15,986 bases of DNA from Bacillota bacterium (GTDB lineage Bacteria; Bacillota; Dethiobacteria; DTU022), in assembly GCA_012510625.1 (NCBI GenBank), contig JAAZHP010000221.1, positions 1-15,986 of the forward strand. The letters are read 5' to 3'. The position numbers and the translations under genes were made by a program. Positions 7,006 through 14,060 of this stretch are shown piece after piece; the stretch's first letter is position 1; each line of letters starts with the position of its first letter. Under the pieces are notes generated by a model, which did not search any database, had not been told where the DNA came from, and saw only the letters and a list, made by a program, of their open reading frames with translations.

Positions 7006-7422
7006 TTGTCCCGTAGGCTGGCTCGAGAAACTGCCTTCAAAGCCCTCTTCCAAATTGATGTGGGCAAATCCACCAGCGAGCAGGCGCTGCGCTATGTCCT
7101 GCATGGGGTAAACTTGAGTGAAAGTGAAGTCAGTTTTACCCGGGAAATGGTTGAAGGGACCGTCATGCACCTTTCTGAGTTAGATCGCTTGATTCAAAAG
7201 TACCTGGTCCACTGGGAGCTGCATCGTCTCTGTGCGGTGGACCGCAACCTCCTCCGCCTGGCTCTCTTTGAAATTCTTTACCGTCCCGATATTCCCGATG
7301 CGGTGGCGATCAACGAATCACTGGAGCTGGCCAAAAAATACGGCAGCAGCGAAGAGGCCGTTGCCTTTATCAACGGTGTCCTGGATCGGGCGGCGGCAGA
7401 ATTTACCGGCCGTGAAAAATGA
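7006..7422 (+). CDS. nusB: Transcription antitermination factor NusB
   Basis: NusB binds boxA RNA with S10 and helps processive transcription of rRNA operons. The 138-residue product carries the family signatures: RRLARETAFKALFQIDVG at the N-terminus, AVDRNLLRLALFEILY in the middle and AINESLELAKKYGSSE then FINGVLD near the end. The start is TTG at 7006, shortly after AGGAGG (6992-6997). A longer reading from 6865 would overlap the DUF2273 gene and has no homology. Its stop overlaps the next gene by 11 nt. Confidence 0.95.
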   Translation: MSRRLARETAFKALFQIDVGKSTSEQALRYVLHGVNLSESEVSFTREMVEGTVMHLSELDRLIQKYLVHWELHRLCAVDRNLLRLALFEILYRPDIPDAVAINESLELAKKYGSSEEAVAFINGVLDRAAAEFTGREK

Positions 7423-8374
7423 CTGCTGCTTTCTGGGGATAGACTGCTCGGCTTATACCAGTTCGCTGGCCCTGGTGGACCGGGAAGAGCGCCTTGTCTG
7501 GGAGGGCCGCAAAGCGCTGACAGTTCGTGAGGGCTCCCTGGGCCTGCGCCAGTCCGAGGCGGTATTTGCCCATATCAAGAATCTGCCCCTGCTCTGGGAA
7601 GAAGGAGCCTCCCGCCTGGAAAATGCTCGCCTGGCTGCGGTAGCCGCGTCGGTCAAGCCGCGTCCCGTGGCCGGTTCATACATGCCTGTTTTTAAAGTCA
7701 GCGAAGCTGCGGGGGCGCTAATCGCCCGCACCCTGGGCATTCATTTCTATACCTTTTCTCACCAGGAGGGCCATATTGCCGCCGGCCTCTGGTCTTCCGG
7801 ACTGCCTCCGGGACATTACCTTGCCGTTCATCTTTCCGGCGGCACCACCGAGTTGCTTTCTGTAAAAGCAAAAGAGGGCGCCCATCTGGAGATTGACCGG
7901 ATCGGCGGCAGCAGCGACTTGCATGCCGGCCAGTTTGTGGATCGGATAGGCGTGGCCATGGGCCTGGGCTTTCCCGCAGGCCCGGCCCTGGAAGAATGGG
8001 CTTGCCGCGGCCGGACCGGAGCCATCACCCTTCCGCTGGCGGTAAAGGGGACCGCGATCAGCTTCTCCGGTCCGGCCAGTCACGCGCAGCGGCTGCTGGA
8101 ACGTGGATGCAACCGCCATGACCTGGCGCGGGCGGCGGAACTCTGTATTGCCGATTCTCTTGCGGAGGCGCTCCACGCTGCATGCAGCGCCGGTGTTTAT
8201 GCGGGGATTTTGATTGCCGGCGGCGTGGCGGCCAACGCCTATATTCGTGAACGGCTGCTCCAAAGAGGGCCCGGCATACCCCTTCATTTTGCTTCCCCCG
8301 CTTTTGCCGGAGACAATGCCGCCGGCCTGGCGGTTCTGGCGGCGCGGCGCTATGCCAGTATGGAGGAAATGTAG
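7412..8374 (+). CDS. TsaD/Kae1-like protein (diverged paralogue)
   Basis: A 320-residue ASKHA-fold protein of the TsaD/Kae1 (O-sialoglycoprotein endopeptidase-like) family. Metal-ligand motifs are kept: HQEGH at 117-121 and the Asp in AGDNAAG (D301). Nucleotide-binding loops SGGTTEL (142-148) and GGVAAN (270-275) are present. It departs from canonical TsaD in the first loop, reading GIDCSAYTSS where TsaD has GIETSCDET, and in GGSSDLHAGQFVD where TsaD has a DDAxGEAFDK-type motif. It is therefore probably not the tRNA t6A enzyme itself. Genes like this occur beside nusB in other Clostridia (from memory). The start is inferred as GTG 7412, overlapping nusB; the SD is weak, so coupling is likely. 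Confidence 0.75.
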   Translation: MKNDCCFLGIDCSAYTSSLALVDREERLVWEGRKALTVREGSLGLRQSEAVFAHIKNLPLLWEEGASRLENARLAAVAASVKPRPVAGSYMPVFKVSEAAGALIARTLGIHFYTFSHQEGHIAAGLWSSGLPPGHYLAVHLSGGTTELLSVKAKEGAHLEIDRIGGSSDLHAGQFVDRIGVAMGLGFPAGPALEEWACRGRTGAITLPLAVKGTAISFSGPASHAQRLLERGCNRHDLARAAELCIADSLAEALHAACSAGVYAGILIAGGVAANAYIRERLLQRGPGIPLHFASPAFAGDNAAGLAVLAARRYASMEEM

Positions 8375-8418
8375 AAATGTGAATCAATTGAAAAGGAAAA
8401 TAATCAAAATGTGGCGAA

Positions 8419-8427
8419 TGTTATAAA
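8419..8427 (+). promoter_or_regulatory. Possible extended -10 promoter before the redox module
   Basis: TGTTATAAA gives a TGn extended -10 with TATAAA in the AT-rich gap after the Kae1-like gene. No good -35 is at 16-18 bp. It would put a start near 8434, upstream of the hairpin, leader ORF and palindrome. Confidence 0.3.
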
Positions 8428-8466
8428 GGCATGATTTTAACCTGGGGGTGAGTGAAGGGAGGCTTA

Positions 8467-8520
8467 GTGAAGAAATTCACAATGAATAAAACGGAGAGTA
8501 TACTCTCCGTAAATTTCTGA
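8467..8520 (+). CDS. Possible 17-residue leader peptide
   Basis: GTG 8467 opens MKKFTMNKTESILSVNF and ends at TGA 8518-8520, 15 nt before the ATG of the next gene. AAGGGAGG (8455-8462) lies 4 nt upstream, a short but usable spacing; the second Met is at 8482. The GTG is part of a small hairpin (GTGAA 8467-8471, loop GAAA, TTCAC 8476-8480), and the ORF also spans the 20-bp palindrome. No residue is enriched, so classic amino-acid attenuation is not indicated. It may be chance. Confidence 0.25.
   Translation: MKKFTMNKTESILSVNF
8491..8510. promoter_or_regulatory. Perfect 20-bp palindrome, candidate operator
   Basis: ACGGAGAGTA is followed directly by its exact complement TACTCTCCGT, centred at 8500/8501. 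It lies 26 nt before the start of the NuoF/GltD-like gene, and no T-run follows, so it is not a terminator. A dimeric repressor/activator site or a leader RNA hairpin are the two readings. The GAAA-loop hairpin lies 10 nt upstream. Confidence 0.6.
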
Positions 8521-8535
8521 GGGAGAGAGGGGAAC

Positions 8536-10494
8536 ATGGCCAAAGTTTTATTCAGCAGCTGGAGAGGCCGGCTTATTGATGCACGCGGAAAAGAGCCGGC
8601 CGAACAGCCGGAACTGACGGAGCTTAACTTGCCTGCGGAACTGGACGGGGCGCCTCTGAAGGCTTTTCTGGGCTGGGCGGGGCTGGTGCTTGTCGATCCG
8701 CAGGTTAATATTGTAGCTGCATTGTGGCACTATTTCAAGGCGGTGCAGCGGGAATCATGCGGCCGCTGCGTGCCCTGCCGGATTGGCACCAGGGTCCTTG
8801 CAGACCGCCTGGGCAAGCTGGTCGAAGGGAAAGGAACGGAACATGATCTCAACCTTTTGACGAACCTGGGGCGGCTGGTCAAAGAGAGTTCACTTTGTGA
8901 ACTGGGCCAGTCGGCGCCGGTACCTCTGCTCGATGCGCTGGAATATTTCCGGGGCGATTTTGAGGCCTGCCTGGGTGCGTCAAAACCGGTAACAGAGAAC
9001 AATCTCACTTACCGCTCCCTGTTAACCGCTCCCTGCCGGAACGGCTGCCCTGCTCATATTAATATCCCCCATTATATCGGGATGATCAACGGCGGATTTT
9101 ATGAAGAATCGCTGGGGATAATTCGTGAAAAGACCCCCCTGGCCGGGGTGCTGGGAAGGGTTTGCGTTCACCCCTGCGAGGCCAATTGCCGCCGCCTGCT
9201 TCTTGACGAGGCCCTCTCGATCCGGGTTTTAAAAAGATTTGTCGCCGATTTTGAGAGGAATAACGGGCCTGCCCGTGCGGCAGCGGCGCCGGCCAGTCCC
9301 GGCGGGAAGAAGGTGGCCGTAATCGGCTCCGGCCCCGCCGGCCTAACCGCATCTTACCAGCTGGCCCGCAAAGGTTACCGGGTAACCATTTTTGAAGCGC
9401 TGCCGGTAGCCGGCGGGATGTTGGCAGTGGGCATCCCCAGCTACAGGCTGCCGTGGGATGTCCTGAATGACGAGATCGAACTGGTCAAGTCCCTGGGGGT
9501 GGAAATCAAGCTTAATACAAGAATCGGGAAAGATATCACCTTCGAAGAGCTGCGCCGGGATGGGTTTGAAGCAATCCTGGTAGCCACGGGGCTGCATGAC
9601 AGCGCCTCCATGGGGGTGGAAGGTGAAGACGCCGGTTACAAGGGATTCTTCCCCGGGGTTGAATATTTACGGCGGGTGAACTTGAATCAGGAAATAGAGC
9701 TGGGCCGCCGCGCCGCTGTTATCGGCGGCGGCAACGTGGCCATGGACTGTGCCCGCTCGTCGCTGCGCCTGGGCATAGAGGAGGTTTACCTGGTATACCG
9801 CCGTTCCCGCGCCGAAATGCCCGCCAACGAGGCGGAGATCATCGCCGCCGAAGAAGAGGGGGTCAAGTTCTGTCTCCTGGCCAACCCGACGCGCATTCTT
9901 GCGGAAAACGGACGCATCGTGGGGATGGAGTGCATCCGCATGGAGCTGGGTGAGCCGGACAGCAGCGGCCGGCGCCGTCCCGTGCCGGTAAAGGGATCGG
10001 AATTTATCCTTGATGTGGATATGGTCATCCCGGCTATCGGCCAGGTGGCTGATCTCAGCTTCCTCTCCGGTGACAGCGGAGTGGAGATTACAAAACGCGG
10101 TGCTATCGCAGCCGATTCGCTGACCATGGCCACAACGGCGCCGGGCGTCTTCGCTGCAGGGGATGCCGTGCTCGGCGCCCGCACGGTTATCGAAGCGGTG
10201 GCTTCGGCGAACAAGGCTGCCGAGGCCATTGACCACTACCTGCGCACGGGAGAAGCGGCTCTTCCGGAGCACATGATCATGGAAGATTTTATTGAGAAGA
10301 CCGGTGTCTACGATCCTGAGGAAAAACCGCCGCTCATCGGGAACCTGCCGCGGGAGGAAGAATCTTGCCTGCCCGTTTCCGATAGATTAAAAGGGTTTGC
10401 CGAGGCCGAACTGGGTTTTGACGGTCCGCCGGTGGCGCTGCGTGAAGCCGGGCGCTGTGCCGCCTGCCTGCGCCTGGGCATGGCGGTAATATAA
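8536..10494 (+). CDS. NuoF C-terminal/GltD fusion: NADPH- and FAD-binding iron-sulfur oxidoreductase
   Basis: This 652-residue protein resembles the beta subunit of Moorella-type NADP formate dehydrogenase. Residues 1-145 match only the end of NuoF, with the N3-cluster cysteines C75, C78, C81 and C121; the FMN/NADH-binding part is absent. Residues 160-240 carry the double [4Fe-4S] domain of GltD and dihydropyrimidine dehydrogenase (C167, C171, C210, C214, C218). The GltD flavoprotein follows: FAD loop GSGPAG (264-269), NADPH loop GGGNVA (397-402) with YRRSRAEMPA (421-430) suiting NADPH, and FAD motif GVFAAGDA (537-544). A final EAGRCAACLRLG adds two cysteines. ATG 8536 follows GGGAGAGAGGGG. 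It probably moves electrons between NADPH and the iron-sulfur chain of the next gene's product in the cytoplasm. The true partner enzyme is not known. Confidence 0.85.
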   Translation: MAKVLFSSWRGRLIDARGKEPAEQPELTELNLPAELDGAPLKAFLGWAGLVLVDPQVNIVAALWHYFKAVQRESCGRCVPCRIGTRVLADRLGKLVEGKGTEHDLNLLTNLGRLVKESSLCELGQSAPVPLLDALEYFRGDFEACLGASKPVTENNLTYRSLLTAPCRNGCPAHINIPHYIGMINGGFYEESLGIIREKTPLAGVLGRVCVHPCEANCRRLLLDEALSIRVLKRFVADFERNNGPARAAAAPASPGGKKVAVIGSGPAGLTASYQLARKGYRVTIFEALPVAGGMLAVGIPSYRLPWDVLNDEIELVKSLGVEIKLNTRIGKDITFEELRRDGFEAILVATGLHDSASMGVEGEDAGYKGFFPGVEYLRRVNLNQEIELGRRAAVIGGGNVAMDCARSSLRLGIEEVYLVYRRSRAEMPANEAEIIAAEEEGVKFCLLANPTRILAENGRIVGMECIRMELGEPDSSGRRRPVPVKGSEFILDVDMVIPAIGQVADLSFLSGDSGVEITKRGAIAADSLTMATTAPGVFAAGDAVLGARTVIEAVASANKAAEAIDHYLRTGEAALPEHMIMEDFIEKTGVYDPEEKPPLIGNLPREEESCLPVSDRLKGFAEAELGFDGPPVALREAGRCAACLRLGMAVI

Positions 10495-10514
10495 CCGAGG
10501 GGAGGGGATTGGAG

Positions 10515-12536
10515 ATGAAAGCTGTTTCACTGACTATTGACGGTAAGCGCATTTACGCCGCAGCCGGAACAACGATCCTGGAGGCGGCAAGGAAAAATGG
10601 TATCGAGATACCCACGCTTTGCTACCACCCCCGGTTAAGACCGCTGGGGCATTGCCGGCTCTGTATTGTCGAAGTTGAGGGCGTGGCGGCTCCGGTGACG
10701 TCTTGCGACAATCCGGTGCAGGAAGGCATGGTGGTCACGACAAGCACTCCGCAGCTGGAGGCAATGCGCAGGGAGATCATCTCTTTAATGCTGGCAAACC
10801 ACCCATACAAGGATTGTTTGACCTGTGAAAGGACCGGTTCCTGCGAGCTGCAGGAGAAAGCCTACAGCTGCCAGGTGGAGCTGCCGGAGTTGATCCGGGC
10901 GCTTCCGGTAACGCAGGATGATAATCCCTATATTGTCCGCGACGAAGCCAAGTGCATTCTCTGCGGGCGCTGCCTCAGGGTTTGCCGTGATTATGCCGGC
11001 TGCAATGTTTTTGGCCTGCTGAGCGGCGGCATAGAGAGCCGCATTACCCCAGTTCACGAAGGCGAGGCGGCCGGTCTTGAGGAAGCCGGCTGCATCTTCT
11101 GCGGGCAGTGTGTTGATGTATGTCCCGTAGCCGCTCTCTCCGAAAGGGAGCGGGCTGCTGCCGGGCGCGAGTGGGATCTGGCCTCTTTTGCCGGGGTCTG
11201 CATGGAATGCTCGCTCGGCTGCACCGTGGAGCGCCATTTTGCCGGGGAAAAATTGGCCCGGGTGACGGGAAGCAGCGAAGGTGAAAAGAGCGGCTGGCTC
11301 TGTCAAAAAGGAAAGTTCAATGCGGCGGAGGGCTTGGAGAACGGCCTGGTGACCGCTCCGCTGCTCCGGGGCGAAGAAGGGTTCCGGGAAGTGAGCTACG
11401 AAGAAGCCTTAAAGGAAACGGGCCGCGCTTTTCTGGAGATTAAGAAGAAAAGAGGTCCCGCCGCCCTGGCGGTAATCGCCGGAGGCCGCTGCAGCAATGA
11501 AGAAAGTTATCTTCTGCAGAAGATGGCCCGCGAGCTTATGAAGACCGGCCATGTGGACCTGGGATTGAAGCCGGCCTTGGTGGAGGCCCTCTGCGCTCTG
11601 GAGGATATTACCGGTCCGGCTGTCCCCGGTCCTTCTCTCGCCAGTATGCGGGATAGCGGCGCCATCTTTGTGCTCGGGCAGGATCTTGCCCGCACCAATC
11701 CTGTTGCGGCCATGGCTGTGGAGCAGGCCTGCCGCTTAAGCAGCGCCGTCCTGGTTCAGATCTGCCCGTCAGGAAAAGAGCTCACCGCCTGGGAGCGGCT
11801 GGTGCTGCAGCCCCGGCAGGGGAGCGAAGCCGATCTCTTCAGGGCGCTGGCCGCCCTGCTGCAGGATCAGCCAGCGGCGGATACGGCCAAAAAGACCGGC
11901 CTGGATGAGGCCGATCTTAGCCGGGCAGCGCAGTTGCTGAGCGGCGGCAAAAGCGTCATCCTGGTCTGCCCCTCATTTTTTGAAAAGGCCGGCAGAGACT
12001 GGATCGAGCCGTTGCTGGAAGCAGCCCAGGCGGCAGGGGTGGTGGAGCGCGGCCGGAGCAGCCTCCTCTTTCTGGCCGAAGAGGGCAATGCCCGCGGCAT
12101 TCTTGAAGCCGGGGGAGCGCCGCAGCTGCTTCCCGGCTATGTTTCCCTGAACGGCAAGAGCGGCTATACCCGTGATCAGATCATGAAGGCCATAGAAGCG
12201 GGTGAAATTAAAGGCCTCTTTGCCGCCCTGGATGGAGTAGCCGAACCGCTGCCTCCCGGCCTTGAATTTCTGGCGGTACTATGTGTATCCAAGAGCGATA
12301 TCCCGGCGGAAGCCAATGTGGTCTTCCCGGCGCCGCCGTTATATTTGAAGGAGGGCACCTTTACCGGAAGCGACGGCCGGCGGAAGCAGAACCTGGCCGC
12401 TTCCGGAGCGGCCGGCAATATCTGGCCCGAATGGCGGGTTATTGCGGCTCTCGCCGAAGTCATGGGCGGTGCGGCTGCTTACAGCAGCTTGAAGGGAGTG
12501 CAGGAGGAAATTGACCGGCTGGAGGAGAGGCGGTGA
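10515..12536 (+). CDS. NuoG/formate dehydrogenase alpha-like iron-sulfur protein lacking a molybdenum active site
   Basis: In this 673-residue protein, a [2Fe-2S] domain (C36, C47, C50, C64) is followed by a His-Cys3 cluster (H96, C101, C104, C110). Two ferredoxin clusters (C147/150/153/157 and C193/196/199/203) and the Mo-bisMGD-type [4Fe-4S] motif (C229, C232, C236, C263) come next. The remainder resembles the molybdopterin domain. However, counting from VD (347-348), the place of the catalytic Cys/Sec-His of formate dehydrogenases is Ala354-Leu355. The normal C-terminal dinucleotide-binding domain is missing; the protein ends soon after a NuoG-like EGTFTGSDGR. H96 to C101 has four intervening residues where three are usual. 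It probably acts as an electron conduit rather than a formate dehydrogenase. ATG 10515 follows GGAGGGG; it forms an operon with the previous gene (20-nt gap). Confidence 0.85.
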   Translation: MKAVSLTIDGKRIYAAAGTTILEAARKNGIEIPTLCYHPRLRPLGHCRLCIVEVEGVAAPVTSCDNPVQEGMVVTTSTPQLEAMRREIISLMLANHPYKDCLTCERTGSCELQEKAYSCQVELPELIRALPVTQDDNPYIVRDEAKCILCGRCLRVCRDYAGCNVFGLLSGGIESRITPVHEGEAAGLEEAGCIFCGQCVDVCPVAALSERERAAAGREWDLASFAGVCMECSLGCTVERHFAGEKLARVTGSSEGEKSGWLCQKGKFNAAEGLENGLVTAPLLRGEEGFREVSYEEALKETGRAFLEIKKKRGPAALAVIAGGRCSNEESYLLQKMARELMKTGHVDLGLKPALVEALCALEDITGPAVPGPSLASMRDSGAIFVLGQDLARTNPVAAMAVEQACRLSSAVLVQICPSGKELTAWERLVLQPRQGSEADLFRALAALLQDQPAADTAKKTGLDEADLSRAAQLLSGGKSVILVCPSFFEKAGRDWIEPLLEAAQAAGVVERGRSSLLFLAEEGNARGILEAGGAPQLLPGYVSLNGKSGYTRDQIMKAIEAGEIKGLFAALDGVAEPLPPGLEFLAVLCVSKSDIPAEANVVFPAPPLYLKEGTFTGSDGRRKQNLAASGAAGNIWPEWRVIAALAEVMGGAAAYSSLKGVQEEIDRLEERR

Positions 12537-12580
12537 AATCTACGGGCGTTTCTTAGGTCCGGACGCCTCCCGGTTTAAAG

Positions 12581-13807
12581 ATGCATAATCGAGAACCCGT
12601 TTACACGGTATCGGAAGTTAACCGGATCATCAAGGAACTAATCCATGGAGACCCCCGCCTTCACGGTCTGTGGGTGGCGGGGGAACTCTCCAATTTTAAG
12701 CACCACCGTTCCGGCCACATGTATTTCACGATCAAAGACAGTTCCGCTACGCTGCGCTGTGTCTTTTTCCGCCGTGACAACCTGCGCTGCCGCTTCCAGC
12801 CTGTGGATGGGATGGAGCTTTTGCTTTACGGCACTATCTCTGTTTATGAACCGGGAGGGGTCTACCAGCTTTACGTATCGGAGATGGAGCCGGCGGGGGT
12901 GGGCTCCCTCTACCTGGCCTTTGAACAGCTAAAGAAAAAACTGGAAGAAGAAGGGCTCTTCCGGGAGGAACATAAAAAGAAGCTGCCCCGCCTGCCGCGG
13001 CGGATTGCGGTGATCACCTCTCCCACCGGAGCGGCCTTGCAGGACATCCTCACCACGATACGGCAGCGTTTCCCCCATACACAGATTCTGGTTGTGGAAA
13101 GCTTAATGCAGGGGAGCGGCGCGCCAGACGACATCGCCCGTGCCATTGAGCTGGTTAACGCCATGGCCGGAATTAATTTGATTATTGTCGCCCGCGGCGG
13201 CGGCTCCCTTGAAGACCTGGCGCCTTTCAATACGGAAACGGTAGCCCGGGCAATCTTTAATTCCCGGCTGCCGGTTATTTCGGCCATCGGACATGAAACC
13301 GATTTTACCATTGCCGACTTTGTCGCCGATTTGCGGGCTGCCACTCCCACAGCGGCGGCGACGGCGGCGCTGCCGCAATATGACGAGCTGACCCGGCAGA
13401 TAGATGGGCTGGTGGAGAGGAGCGCGCAGGCGCTGCAGCAGCGGCTGATGCAGGAAAAACAGCTGCTTGATTACACGGTGACGGCCCGCTTTTACCGGCG
13501 CCCCCTCGAGAGGGTGCGGAGATACCGGGAACAGAGAGCCAAACTTGATGAAAGGCTGCGCCGCTCTGCGCTGCGCTGCTTTAAGCTAAAGGGCTTGCAG
13601 CTGGCGGCGCTGGGAGATAGGCTTGAGGGGGCCAGCCCGCTGAAGCTGATGGCCCGGGGTTACAGTTATTGCCAGGATGAAGAGGGCAATGTGGTCAGAT
13701 CTGTCGGCGAGCTGAAGGTTGGGCAGCGCCTGCTGCTGCGTTTCCGGGACGGCTCCGCCCGCTGCCGCACTGAAGAATTGGAGGAGGGTTCACTGCTTGA
13801 CCCCTAA
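12581..13807 (+). CDS. xseA: Exodeoxyribonuclease VII large subunit
   Basis: The catalytic subunit of ExoVII, which degrades single-stranded DNA, 408 residues. An N-terminal OB fold (about 7-105; WVAGELSNFKHHRSGHMYFT) is followed by the catalytic domain. That domain contains ARGGGSLEDLAPFN, then PVISAIGHETDFTIADFVAD and LRAATPTAAA. A basic coiled-coil region and a C-terminal GYSYCQDEEGNVV segment complete it. The ATG at 12581 has no clear Shine-Dalgarno; the 44-nt gap contains only a small GTCCGGAC palindrome, so expression may be low or coupled to the upstream gene. xseB overlaps its end. Confidence 0.95.
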   Translation: MHNREPVYTVSEVNRIIKELIHGDPRLHGLWVAGELSNFKHHRSGHMYFTIKDSSATLRCVFFRRDNLRCRFQPVDGMELLLYGTISVYEPGGVYQLYVSEMEPAGVGSLYLAFEQLKKKLEEEGLFREEHKKKLPRLPRRIAVITSPTGAALQDILTTIRQRFPHTQILVVESLMQGSGAPDDIARAIELVNAMAGINLIIVARGGGSLEDLAPFNTETVARAIFNSRLPVISAIGHETDFTIADFVADLRAATPTAAATAALPQYDELTRQIDGLVERSAQALQQRLMQEKQLLDYTVTARFYRRPLERVRRYREQRAKLDERLRRSALRCFKLKGLQLAALGDRLEGASPLKLMARGYSYCQDEEGNVVRSVGELKVGQRLLLRFRDGSARCRTEELEEGSLLDP

Positions 13808-14060
13808 AGAGAATGGAGAACTGTCATACGAGGAGGCCATCAGGCGTCTCGAAGAGATCGTAGCGCGCCTTGAAAACGAGGATATTCCCCTTGAAGAGAC
13901 GCTGGCCGGGTTTAAGGAGGGGGTGCGCCTCGCCCGCTACTGCCGTGAAAAGCTGGCCGAGATCGAGTTCCAGGTGGAATACCTGCTCAAGGAAGAGCAG
14001 GAGGCGGCCGGCAGCGGCGGGGAGGAGCCTGAGGCGGAGCCGGATGAAGAAGATCTCTGA
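13797..14060 (+). CDS. xseB: Exodeoxyribonuclease VII small subunit
   Basis: The 87-residue helical subunit that binds XseA. The family pattern LSYEEAIRRLEEIVARLENE, then DIPLEETLAGFKEGVRLARYC is clear. An acidic tail (rich in Glu and Gly) follows. TTG 13797 is 8 nt after GAGGAGGG (13781-13788) and overlaps the xseA end by 11 nt; the longer upstream reading is just xseA in another frame. Overlap on both sides indicates fixed stoichiometry with xseA and coupling to ispA. Confidence 0.94.
   Translation: MTPKENGELSYEEAIRRLEEIVARLENEDIPLEETLAGFKEGVRLARYCREKLAEIEFQVEYLLKEEQEAAGSGGEEPEAEPDEEDL

Noticed and set aside
7718..8287. Reverse-strand frame of 189 codons opposite the Kae1-like gene
   Set aside because: Fully antisense to a conserved gene, with no SD and no family features.
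8388..8393. TTGAAA as -35 of a promoter for the redox pair
   Set aside because: The nearest TATAAA is 28 bp away and the 17-bp position reads GTGGCG.
8461..8520. Riboswitch (for example THF or cobalamin) before the redox pair
   Set aside because: The gap is too short and lacks recognisable conserved aptamer cores; only simple dyads are visible.
11553..11640. Selenocysteine-containing formate dehydrogenase with in-frame TGA
   Set aside because: The frame is open from 10515 to 12536, no in-frame TGA is present, and the catalytic position reads Ala.
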